Origin: Streptomyces sindenensis
GTDB lineage: Bacteria; Actinomycetota; Actinomycetes; Streptomycetales; Streptomycetaceae
Reading direction: 5' to 3'
DNA length: 64,000 nt
Assembly: GCF_014649035.1 (NCBI RefSeq)
Contig: NZ_BMSG01000007.1
Span: 124,001-188,000, forward strand
The position numbers were made by a program, and so were the translations under genes. The notes under the pieces were generated by a model. That model had not been told where the DNA came from. It saw nothing but the letters and a program-made list of their open reading frames with translations, and did not search any database. Shown here in pieces: positions 42,978-50,377 of the stretch (positions are counted from its first letter, which is position 1; every line of letters begins with the position of its first letter).

Positions 42978-43052
42978 CGGCCGTCACCGGCCGTCCTTCG
43001 ACGGCGGCCGGCCCTTGACGGGGGCCGGCCCCCGGATCTGCCCTGGCTCCGC

Positions 43053-43565
43053 TCAGCGGAGCCAGGGCAGATCCGCGTCCGCGCCCTCCGGTTCCAGACC
43101 GGTGGCGAGCGTCCGCATGATCTCCCCGAGGCTTCTGACCTGCTCGTCCGTGAGCCGGTCGAACATCGCCTGCCGTACGGCCTCGACATGGCCCGGCGCC
43201 GAGCGGCGCAGCATGTCGAGGCCGTCGTCGGTGAGCACCGCGTTCTGGCCGCGCTTGTCGGAGGGGCAGTCCTCGCGGCGGACCCAGCCGTTCTTCTCCA
43301 GCCGGGCGATGGCGTGCGAGAGCCGGGAACGGGTGATCTTCGCGTTCCTGGCCAGCTCCGTCATCCGCATCCGGCGGCGGGGGGCCTGCGAGAGCTGGAC
43401 GAGCAGTCCGTAATAGGTGTGCGGCATACCGGCATCGCGCTGCAACTGGCGGTCGAAGTGATCCTCCAGCAGCGTGGTGGCATGCAGATAGGCGCGCCAG
43501 ACGCGCTGCTCCTCGTCGGAGAGCCAACGCGGTGCGCTGGTGGATGCCGTGGTCATGGACTCCAC
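43053..43565 (-). CDS. MarR-family transcriptional regulator
   Basis: 170 residues from GTG 43565 (AAAGG upstream); ATG 43556 is the alternative. Winged HTH: MRMTELARNAKITRSRLSHA followed by the wing KNGWVRREDCPSDKRGQNAVL. Flanking helices mediate dimerisation. It is divergent from the LigB-type dioxygenase gene and a perfect CTTGAA-GT-TTCAAG palindrome lies between them, so it may sense a phenolic or aromatic ligand as many MarR proteins do. Confidence 0.92.
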   Translation of the reverse strand: MESMTTASTSAPRWLSDEEQRVWRAYLHATTLLEDHFDRQLQRDAGMPHTYYGLLVQLSQAPRRRMRMTELARNAKITRSRLSHAIARLEKNGWVRREDCPSDKRGQNAVLTDDGLDMLRRSAPGHVEAVRQAMFDRLTDEQVRSLGEIMRTLATGLEPEGADADLPWLR

Positions 43566-43623
43566 TGTACGACCTTTTCTTGAAAGTTGAACTAGATAGA
43601 GCTAAGGTCTCCACAGGTAGGAC

Positions 43624-43637
43624 CTTGAAGTTTCAAG
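43624..43637. promoter_or_regulatory. MarR-type operator candidate
   Basis: Perfect inverted repeat CTTGAA-GT-TTCAAG located 59 bases upstream of the MarR start in the divergent region. A related CTTGAAAGTTGAAC stretch at ~43578-43591 may be a second, weaker site near the MarR promoter. Confidence 0.6.
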
Positions 43638-43833
43638 AAGCCTTCCCGGGAGGCTCCCGGCCGGGGGACCCGAGGGGGGCTCGCGCGGAATTCCGCAGGG
43701 CCCCTGGACCACGTTCCCCCGGATGACCTCGGGGAACTACCGCTCTGACGAACTCGTGACCGGATCCGGTGACCCGACGCCCAGCACGGCGCCCGGCCGC
43801 CCGGGATCCGGCGCCCAGTGGATGGGGAGTGCC

Positions 43834-44616
43834 ATGACAGCCACCGCGGAGCGCATGCCCGCCCTCTACCTCTCGCACGGCGCGCCGCCCCTGGCCGACG
43901 ATCCCGTCTGGCCCGGCGAACTCGCCGCCTGGTCCGCGGACCTGCCCCGCCCCCGCGCGATCCTGATCGTCTCCGCCCACTGGGAAGAGGCCCCGCTCGC
44001 CCTGGGAGCCACCGAGACCGTGCCGCTGGTGTACGACTTCTGGGGCTTTCCCGAGCACTACTACGGGGTGCGGTACGCGGCCCCGGGCGCGCCCGCTCTC
44101 GCCGACAGCGTCCGCAAGCTGCTGCGCGGCGCCGGTACGCCGGTCCAGGACATCCCGGACCGGGGGCTGGATCACGGGGCGTACGTCCCGCTGGTGGAGA
44201 TGTTCCCGGACGCCGGCATTCCCGTACTCCAGATCTCCCTGCCGACCCTCGATCCGCAGAAGCTGATGAACGTCGGGCGCAGGCTCGCGCCCCTGCGCGA
44301 CGAGGGCGTGCTGATCGTCGGCAGCGGCTTCTTCACCCACAACCTGGCGGCTCTGCGGCACCAGGGCGGCGGGGTGCCCGGCTGGTCGGCGGAGTTCGAC
44401 GACTGGGGTGACCGCGCGCTGCGGGCCCAGGACATCGACGCGCTGATCGACTTCGAGCACACGTCCCCGGCCGGAAAGCTCGCCCACCCGCGCACCGAGC
44501 ACTTCGCTCCGCTGTTCGTGACGCTGGGCGCGGCCGAGGGCGAACTGGACCGGGGCCGGAGCGTCATCGACGGCTTCTGGATGGGGCTGGCGAAGCGCTC
44601 GGTGCAGTTCGGCTGA
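43834..44616 (+). CDS. LigB-family extradiol ring-cleavage dioxygenase (DODA type)
   Basis: 260 residues from ATG 43834 (GGGGAG upstream). Class III extradiol signature: LYLSHGAPPLADD (metal His), LIVSAHWEEAP (metal His), RGLDHGAYVPLVEMFP (catalytic His) and IVGSGFFTHNL. This set is typical of 4,5-DOPA dioxygenase/YgiD proteins that open catechol rings using a divalent metal. The MarR regulator is divergent. The physiological substrate is unknown. Confidence 0.92.
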   Translation: MTATAERMPALYLSHGAPPLADDPVWPGELAAWSADLPRPRAILIVSAHWEEAPLALGATETVPLVYDFWGFPEHYYGVRYAAPGAPALADSVRKLLRGAGTPVQDIPDRGLDHGAYVPLVEMFPDAGIPVLQISLPTLDPQKLMNVGRRLAPLRDEGVLIVGSGFFTHNLAALRHQGGGVPGWSAEFDDWGDRALRAQDIDALIDFEHTSPAGKLAHPRTEHFAPLFVTLGAAEGELDRGRSVIDGFWMGLAKRSVQFG

Positions 44617-44641
44617 GGGGCGAAGCCGCCTGCTGCGCCGA

Positions 44642-44743
44642 CGGGTTCAGAACACCGGCGGGTCCCTGAGATCGGCGGGTTCAGAGCACCGGCAGCTCCA
44701 GGAGATCGGCGGGTTCGGAACACCGGCAGGTTCAGAACGTCGG
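44642..44743. repeat. 34-bp tandem repeat, three copies
   Basis: Three imperfect 34-base units beginning CGGGTTCAGAACACCGGC run from 44642 to 44743. They lie just after the dioxygenase gene and run into the 3' end of the minus-strand remnant. Confidence 0.75.
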
Positions 44744-44920
44744 CGGGGTCGGCTCGATCGCGCGCCGGGCGGTCAAGAACGCGAGCGCGTCGCCCACCTC
44801 CAGGGCCGTGTCGGTGACCTTGTGGGTGTGGTCGTCGCCGTGCGCCGCCGCCCGCGCGAACAGCTCCCCGGCGTCCGTGGTCACCGGCCGGATCGGCCGG
44901 TGGGCCTGGGCCCTGGCGTC
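44732..44920 (-). pseudogene. C-terminal gene remnant of unknown family
   Basis: About 62 codons with strongly coding-like third positions end in a stop at 44732. The frame includes TTDAGELFARAAAHGDDHTH, then KVTDTALEVGDALAFLTARR. The upstream sequence loses the coding pattern, and no start is evident. I do not recognise the protein. It may instead be a short real gene. Confidence 0.4.
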
Positions 44921-45218
44921 AGGCTGCCGTCTGCCGTGCGACGCCCGTCGCGGACGTCGTGAGCAACCCGAACGCCACCGCAGCCGTCTCTCGGGGTGGA
45001 GCACGGCGTTTCGGGCGGGAGTACGGCGCTTCGGGTGGACGCGCCGATTCCGGGTACCCGGCCGGAGAGCCGACAAGGGGCGGAGAAGGGGCCGGCAAGG
45101 GGGCCGGAACACCTTCCGCACCGGCTCTGACCTGCGATTCCGACGGGATCCGCAAGCGGTGTCCGGTGGTCGGAGCCGGACAGGGTACTGCATGATCACG
45201 AAAATGAATGTGCCGCAT

Positions 45219-45246
45219 GGGAATTCTGTCCGGATTCCAGTCGTTG
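45219..45246 (+). promoter_or_regulatory. Sigma-R-type promoter of hrdD
   Basis: GGGAAT, exactly 18 bases, then GTTG: a full match to the sigma-R (disulphide stress) consensus GGGAAT-N18-GTT of Streptomyces. It ends about 60 bases before the hrdD start. From memory, hrdD is a member of the S. coelicolor sigma-R regulon. Confidence 0.8.
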
Positions 45247-45306
45247 TTTCCATCGGATGCAGGGCACCCGGAAGGGTGTCGCGACCTACTCAGCAAGGGA
45301 GCACGC

Positions 45307-46308
45307 ATGGCAACCCGTGCCGTCGCCCGTCGTACGTCCGCCGCCTCCGGTGAGACCGACCGGGCAAGCAGTGTTCGCGCCGTGGGCGGGGAGATCGCCG
45401 ATCGCGACCTGGTCGGCATGTACCTGGACGAGATCGCCCGCACACCGCTGCTCGACGCCGCCAAGGAAGTCGACCTCTCCCAGACCATCGAGGCGGGCGT
45501 CTACGCCCAGCAGATCCTCGACGGCGAGGTGGAGAGCGATGCCGGTGACGCGAAGCGTGAGGAGCTGGAGGCGCTGGTCGCCGAGGGCGAGCGCGCGAAG
45601 GACATATTCATCCGTTCCAACCTCCGGCTCGTCGTCGCCGTGGCCCGCCGCTACCCGCGCGCGGGACTCCCTCTGCTCGACCTGATCCAGGAGGGCAACG
45701 CCGGCCTGGTGCGCGCGGTCGAGAAGTTCGACTACGCCAAGGGCTTCAAGTTCTCCACGTACGCGACCTGGTGGATCCGGCAGGCCATCACCCGGTCCAT
45801 CGCCGACCAGTCCCGTACGATCCGGCTCCCCGTCCACCTGGTGGAGGAGCTCGGCCGGATCCGCCGGGTCCAGCGCGAGTTCAACCGCGAGCACGGGCGC
45901 GACCCGGAGCACTCGGAGATCGCCGCCGAGCTCGACTCCAACGCCGAGCGCGTAGGCAACGTCCTGGACTGGGCCCGCGACCCGGTCAGTCTCAACATGT
46001 CCGTGGACGACGACGGCGACACCCAGTTCGGCGACCTGCTGGAGGACACCTCCGCCGTCTCGCCCGAGCAGTCGGTGATGACCCTGCTCCGCAGTGAGGA
46101 GCTGGAGGACCTCATCGGCAAGCTCGACAACAGGACCGCCTCGATCATCAAGATGCGGTACGGCATCGAGGACGGACGCGAGCGGACCCTGACCGAGGTG
46201 GGCAAGCAGCACGGCCTCACGCGGGAGCGGATCCGGCAGATAGAGAAGCACGCACTGCTCGAATTGAAGCGAATGGCTCACGACACGGGCTTTGACGCTG
46301 CGGCGTGA
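45307..46308 (+). CDS. hrdD: Group 2 RNA polymerase sigma factor, HrdD-like
   Basis: 333 residues from ATG 45307 (AAGGGAG upstream). No region 1.1. Region 1.2 DLVGMYLDEIARTPLLDAAKEVDL; region 2 (RSNLRLVVAVARRY, DLIQEGNAGLVRAVEKFDY, FSTYATWWIRQAITRSI); region 3 (HLVEELGRIRRVQREF); region 4 (LTEVGKQHGLTRERIRQIEKHALLELKRM). Length and start MATRAVARR match HrdD as I remember it, one of the non-essential HrdB paralogues of Streptomyces. It likely directs a stress-related part of transcription. The sigma-R promoter upstream supports the assignment. Confidence 0.9.
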   Translation: MATRAVARRTSAASGETDRASSVRAVGGEIADRDLVGMYLDEIARTPLLDAAKEVDLSQTIEAGVYAQQILDGEVESDAGDAKREELEALVAEGERAKDIFIRSNLRLVVAVARRYPRAGLPLLDLIQEGNAGLVRAVEKFDYAKGFKFSTYATWWIRQAITRSIADQSRTIRLPVHLVEELGRIRRVQREFNREHGRDPEHSEIAAELDSNAERVGNVLDWARDPVSLNMSVDDDGDTQFGDLLEDTSAVSPEQSVMTLLRSEELEDLIGKLDNRTASIIKMRYGIEDGRERTLTEVGKQHGLTRERIRQIEKHALLELKRMAHDTGFDAAA

Positions 46309-46335
46309 GCCATTAACCCGTAATCTCCCCATCAA

Positions 46336-46396
46336 GCCGGTTCGCACCGGCCGACCGACCGGGTCGTTCCGGTCACCCGACCGGTTTTTCACCGGT
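46336..46396 (+). terminator. Three successive hairpins after hrdD
   Basis: Three 6-bp stems in a row: GCCGGT-TCGC-ACCGGC (46336-46351), GACCGG-GTCGTT-CCGGTC (46357-46374) and ACCGGT-TTTTC-ACCGGT (46380-46396). A TTTTT run follows the second stem closely. Together they can end hrdD and the convergent WYL gene. Confidence 0.7.
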
Positions 46397-46461
46397 CCAC
46401 GAGCTGAGCCCCGGCGTCCACCCCCCCCCGGCGTCGGGGCTCATCCCTGTTCCGGGCCTTG

Positions 46462-47577
46462 TTACGGGCCGGCCTCCAGCTCCTGCTCCGGGCCGGCCTC
46501 CAGCTCCTGCTCCGGGCCGGCCTCCAGCTCCTGCTCCGGGCCGGCCTCCTGTCGCGGTTCCGTCCCGGCCCCGGCGGCGGCCCGGGTCAGCCGGGCGCCC
46601 AGGTCCTCCAGGTACGCCGCCAGCTGCGGCGGCCCCTGCACGGAGAACTCGCAGTCCACCAGCGCCAGCCGCAGCGCCACCCACTCCAGCGAATCGGTGC
46701 ACGAGGCGCGCAGCCGGCAGCCGCCCTCCCCGTCCGGCTCCGGCGCCCCGAGGTGCGCGGGCAGCCGCGCCGTCACGAACTCCGCCGGCGCGCCGAACCG
46801 CACGTCGAGCCGCAGCTCCGGCTGCATCCGCCGCATCGACCGGGCCAGGAACGTCGCCGCGTCCCCGTTCCCCGCGTCCTCGCCCCCGGCGCCCGCTCCG
46901 CTCCCCGCGCCCTCGACGGGCAGCGGCCTCGGGGCGAAGCGGGCCCCCGTGGCGTACGGCTCGCCGATCCGGTCCACCCGGAACGTACGCCAGTCCTCCC
47001 GGCCGACGTCGTACGCCACCAGGTACCAGCGCTGCCCGGTGCTCACCAGCCGGTACGGCTCGACCTGCCGCTTCGTCCGGGTGCCGTCGCCGCTGCGGTA
47101 CGCGAACCTCAGCCGCTCCCGCCCGGTGGCCGCCGATGCCAGCGTCGTCAGCGTCCGCGGGTCGATGGTGGAGCCGTCGCCCCGGGTCAGCGGAACCGTG
47201 GCGTTCTGGAGCACGGAGACCCGGTGCCGCAGCCGGGAAGGCAGCACCTGTTCCAGCTTCGCCAGCGCCCGTACGGAGGCCTCGTCGACGCCCTCGATCG
47301 CGTGCCCCGCCCCGGCCCGCAGCCCCACCGCGATGGCCACCGCCTCCTCGTCGTCCAGCAGCAGGGGCGGCATGGCGGCCCCCGCGACCAAGCGGTAGCC
47401 GCCGACCGAGCCGCGCGAGGCCTCGACCGGATAGCCCAGGTCGCGCAGCCGGTCTACATCGCGGCGGATCGTGCGCGGGCTGACGTCGAGCCGCTCGGCC
47501 AGTTCGCCGCCGGGCCATTCGCGCGGGGTCTGAAGGAGGGACAGCAGTTTCAGCAGACGTGCCGGGGTATCGGACAT
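46462..47577 (-). CDS. WYL-domain transcriptional regulator (YafY/DeoR type)
   Basis: 371 residues from ATG 47577. Winged HTH at ~5-60 (RLLKLLSLLQTPREWPGGEL, RLDVSPRTIRRDVDRLRDLG), then the WYL domain (RLRFAYRSGDGTRTKRQVEPYRLVSTGQRWYLVAYD, RTFRVDRIG) and a WCX-like C-terminal domain. The last ~28 residues are a tandem GPEQELEA repeat encoded by 24-bp units. It is divergent from an MFS exporter gene 61 bases away, with a palindrome between them. Confidence 0.92.
   Translation of the reverse strand: MSDTPARLLKLLSLLQTPREWPGGELAERLDVSPRTIRRDVDRLRDLGYPVEASRGSVGGYRLVAGAAMPPLLLDDEEAVAIAVGLRAGAGHAIEGVDEASVRALAKLEQVLPSRLRHRVSVLQNATVPLTRGDGSTIDPRTLTTLASAATGRERLRFAYRSGDGTRTKRQVEPYRLVSTGQRWYLVAYDVGREDWRTFRVDRIGEPYATGARFAPRPLPVEGAGSGAGAGGEDAGNGDAATFLARSMRRMQPELRLDVRFGAPAEFVTARLPAHLGAPEPDGEGGCRLRASCTDSLEWVALRLALVDCEFSVQGPPQLAAYLEDLGARLTRAAAGAGTEPRQEAGPEQELEAGPEQELEAGPEQELEAGP
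46466..46549. repeat. 24-bp tandem repeat, 3.5 copies, coding for GPEQELEA
   Basis: Perfect or near-perfect 24-base units beginning GGGCCGGCCTCCAGCTCCTG at 46466, 46490 and 46514 plus a half copy to 46549. In frame with the WYL gene, they form its extreme C-terminus up to the TAA stop. Confidence 0.92.
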
Positions 47578-47599
47578 GGCCTCAGGATGGCGGACCATC

Positions 47600-47616
47600 A
47601 GGTCATGATCTGACCT
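47600..47616. promoter_or_regulatory. Operator between the WYL regulator and the MFS gene
   Basis: Perfect inverted repeat AGGTCA-TGATC-TGACCT, 23 bases upstream of the MFS start and 23 upstream of the WYL start. Both promoters must overlap it, so autorepression plus control of the exporter is inferred. Confidence 0.65.
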
Positions 47617-47638
47617 AATGGACGCCTAGGTTCTTCCC

Positions 47639-49195
47639 ATGCCTTCTTCCGCACCGCCGCCGCCCGCGGCCCCGCAGCTCGCACCGCTCACGTCGCCCGC
47701 ACCGCTCACGTCGCCCGCACCGCTCACGTCGCCCGCACCGCCCGTCTCCTCGGCTGCCCCGGCCGACCGGCGTCGCTGGTTCGCGCTCGCCATCGTGATG
47801 ACCGCGGCCTTCATGGACCTCGTCGACGTCACGATCGTCAACATCGCGATTCCCAGCATCACGCGCGAGACCGGAGCCTCCGTCTCCGCGATCCAGTGGA
47901 TCACCGCTGGTTACGCGCTCGCGTTCGCGGCCGGGTTGATCACGGGCGGCCGGCTCGGCGACATCTACGGGCGCAAGCGGCTCTTCCTCATCGGCATCGG
48001 CGGATTCACGCTCGCCTCGGCACTGTGCGGCTTGGCGCCCAACCCCGAGATACTGGTCGCCGCCCGCATTCTCCAGGGCGCGACGGCGGCCCTGATGGTG
48101 CCCCAGGTCCTCTCGATCGTGCACGCCACCTTCCCGGCCCACGAGCGCGGCAAGGTCTTCGGGCTCTTCGGCGCGGTCGTCGGACTCGGCGCGGTCTCCG
48201 GTCCACTGCTGGGCGCCCTGCTCACCGAGTGGGACCTCTTCGGGCTCGGCTGGCGGCCGATCTTCCTGATCAACCTGCCCGTCGGCATCGCCGGACTGAT
48301 CCTCGGCGCGAAGTTCATCACCGAGTCCAAGGCCCCCAAGGCGGTCCGCCTCGACCTGCCCGGCGTCGCCCTGATCACCCTGGCGATGCTGATGCTCATC
48401 TACCCGCTCACCCGGGGGCACGAGCTGGGCTGGCCGCTCTGGGGCCATCTCTCGATGGTGGGCAGCCTGTTCGTCTTCGCGGCGCTGGTGACCCACCAGC
48501 GGCGAAAGGCCCTGACCGACGGTTCGCCGCTGATCGAACTGTCCCTGTTCCGGGTGAAGAGCTTCGCCGCCGGTATCGCCGTGCAGCTGACCTTCGGCGT
48601 CGGCCTCGGCATCTTCTTCCTGGTCTGGACCCTCTACATGCAGATGGGTCTCGGCTGGAGCGTGCTGCGCGCCGGTGTGACGGGCATTCCCTTCTCCGTC
48701 TCCGTCTCGGTGGCCGCCGGGATCTCCGTGCAGAAGCTCGTGCCCCGCTTCGGCCGCAAGGTCCTCCAGGCCGGTGCGCTCCTCATGATCGCCGGGCTGC
48801 TGATCTACCTCTGGGAGAGCGAGCAGTACGGCATGGGCATCAGCTCCTGGCAGATGGCCGTCCCGCTGGTCGTCATGGGCGCGGGGATGGGGCTGATCGT
48901 GGCTCCGCTGACCGACACGGTCCTTTCCGAAGTGCCGCAGGAGCATGCCGGTTCGGCGTCCGGCCTGATCAACACCGTGCAGCAGATGGGAACCGCGCTC
49001 GGCCTCGGTCTGGTCTCCGTCGTCTTCTTCGGCGCGATCGGCGACCGGCTGGCCCCGGAAGCGGTCGGGCCGGCGTTCGTCGACGCGTTCCAGGGGGCGC
49101 TGTGGTGGGTGGCCGGGGTGCTCTCGGTGATCTTCCTGGTGATGTTCGCGCTGCCCGCCCGGCCGCGCGCCCACGCAGAGTCCGGCCCGATCTGA
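47639..49195 (+). CDS. DHA2-family MFS exporter
   Basis: 518 residues from ATG 47639. A Pro/Ala/Ser leader with the hexapeptide PAPLTS repeated three times precedes fourteen predicted helices. Motifs: MDLVDVTIVNIAIPSITRET (DHA2), ITGGRLGDIYGRKRLFLIG (motif A) and VVGLGAVSGPLLGALL (motif C). It should be a proton-driven efflux pump. The divergent WYL regulator probably controls it. No Shine-Dalgarno is obvious; TCTTCCC precedes the ATG. Confidence 0.92.
   Translation: MPSSAPPPPAAPQLAPLTSPAPLTSPAPLTSPAPPVSSAAPADRRRWFALAIVMTAAFMDLVDVTIVNIAIPSITRETGASVSAIQWITAGYALAFAAGLITGGRLGDIYGRKRLFLIGIGGFTLASALCGLAPNPEILVAARILQGATAALMVPQVLSIVHATFPAHERGKVFGLFGAVVGLGAVSGPLLGALLTEWDLFGLGWRPIFLINLPVGIAGLILGAKFITESKAPKAVRLDLPGVALITLAMLMLIYPLTRGHELGWPLWGHLSMVGSLFVFAALVTHQRRKALTDGSPLIELSLFRVKSFAAGIAVQLTFGVGLGIFFLVWTLYMQMGLGWSVLRAGVTGIPFSVSVSVAAGISVQKLVPRFGRKVLQAGALLMIAGLLIYLWESEQYGMGISSWQMAVPLVVMGAGMGLIVAPLTDTVLSEVPQEHAGSASGLINTVQQMGTALGLGLVSVVFFGAIGDRLAPEAVGPAFVDAFQGALWWVAGVLSVIFLVMFALPARPRAHAESGPI
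47681..47734. repeat. 18-bp tandem repeat, three copies, in the MFS leader
   Basis: Three exact 18-base copies of GCACCGCTCACGTCGCCC encoding the hexapeptide repeat APLTSP near the N-terminus of the MFS protein. Confidence 0.9.
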
Positions 49196-49199
49196 TCTG

Positions 49200-49396
49200 A
49201 CCGGTGCGGCAGGGGAGCCGGCCCCGGGGGCAGTGGCCTTGAGGGGCCGCGGGCCCGGGGGGTTCGGTCCCAGGGGTGCGGGTCCCCGGGGTGCGACGCC
49301 TCCGGGTCTCGCACCTCCGGGCCCCGTAGGCGCAGGCCCCGGAGGCGCAGGTTCCGGAGACGTGGTTCCCGGAGGTGCAGGCCCCGGAGACGTGGG
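49200..49396. repeat. Degenerate GC-rich repeat between convergent genes
   Basis: Units of the type GGCCCCGGAGGCGCAGG and TTCCGGAGACGTGG recur imperfectly through this 197-base convergent gap. No gene or clean hairpin was found. Confidence 0.5.
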
Positions 49397-50152
49397 TCAG
49401 CAGATCCGGGTGCGGTTCTCCATCGCCGCGCGGGCGGTGTCCTCGTCCTCGTACACCTCGCACATGTGGCGGCCGTCGGGGGTCGCCGTGTGCTCGACCT
49501 CCCACAGGCTCGTCTCGCTGCCGTCCAGCAGCAGGAACGCGTGCTCGTAGAGCGTGAATCCGGCGGGTCGGCCGTCGACGTCGCACTGCCGCCCGAAGAC
49601 CTGGGTGATGTGGTGGGCGAAGGCGGCCCGCAGCAGCCGCGCCTTCTCCTCGCCGGGGCGGTCGGCGTTCTCCGCCCGGCGCAGCACGCGGCGGGCGTGG
49701 TCCGCGGAGTTGTCGGGGGCGTACGTCCGGGGGAGCGGGGTCGGCGGGGCGGACATCAGGACCGTCAGCATCTCCAGGTCCCCCGGCGCCTCCGGCATCC
49801 CCTCTTCGCCGAAGGCCGGGGAGTCGGAGAGGCTCCCCGCCAGCCGGGACGCGGCGATACGGGCGTCGCCCTCGTCGTCGTACAGCTCGTGCCGGCGCGG
49901 GCTGTGCACGTCACGGCCGCCGCTGTGCACCAGCTCCCACAGAGTGAGCGCGGAACCGTCGGCGAGGAGATACGTGTGACGGTAGGTCTCGCGGTGCAGC
50001 GCCGAGCTGTGGTGCGACGAGTGCAGCGAACTGCTGTGGGCGAGCGCCGTGCCGAGACGGTCGACCGTGCTGTCGGGGAGGTCGAAGGAGTTCAGGGCGC
50101 GTCGCAGGAGTCGGTCGAGGTGGTGCTCGGTTGTCTCGCACGGATCGCTCAA
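49397..50152 (-). CDS. DUF6227-family protein
   Basis: 251 residues. The start is probably TTG at 50152, with GGAG eight bases upstream; no nearer ATG or GTG gives a full N-terminus. Two similar halves each contain a beta-rich unit: HTYLLADGSALTLWELVH and HAFLLLDGSETSLWEVEH, followed by YDDEGDARIA and YEDEDTARAA. This internal duplication is visible by eye. It is a soluble, actinomycete-restricted family of unknown function. The Asp/Glu-rich end of each half could bind a metal, but that is speculation. Confidence 0.85.
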   Translation of the reverse strand: MSDPCETTEHHLDRLLRRALNSFDLPDSTVDRLGTALAHSSSLHSSHHSSALHRETYRHTYLLADGSALTLWELVHSGGRDVHSPRRHELYDDEGDARIAASRLAGSLSDSPAFGEEGMPEAPGDLEMLTVLMSAPPTPLPRTYAPDNSADHARRVLRRAENADRPGEEKARLLRAAFAHHITQVFGRQCDVDGRPAGFTLYEHAFLLLDGSETSLWEVEHTATPDGRHMCEVYEDEDTARAAMENRTRIC

Positions 50153-50377
50153 GGTGGTGTCTCCAGGCCGTCGCCGCGTGTTACTCGATGCGTGCTTAAC
50201 GTAGTCCCTGGGCCTGACATCGTGACCGGGGTTGGATGAAAACGTAAGGCGCCCGCTGAAAGTTCCCCGCCCGCGCCCGGTGCATTTCGGGCGCTTGGGA
50301 GGAACTCCCTTACGCGGACGGTGAGTCGGCCATCCGCGCGCGCCCCCGGCTCACACCGCGCGCCCCCCGCCGCGGCC

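Larger units (their letters stand above)
44617..45306. other. Intergenic region: repeats, a coding scrap and the hrdD leader
   Basis: 690 bases. It holds a three-copy 34-bp repeat, a 3' gene remnant on the minus strand, a GC-rich stretch with a 78-codon plus-strand frame (44959-45195) that I do not trust, and from 45219 the promoter and 60-base leader of hrdD. Confidence 0.55.

Noticed and set aside
44959..45195. A 78-codon plus-strand frame ahead of hrdD
   Set aside because: Low complexity, and it runs almost up to the sigma-R promoter without a clear ribosome binding site.
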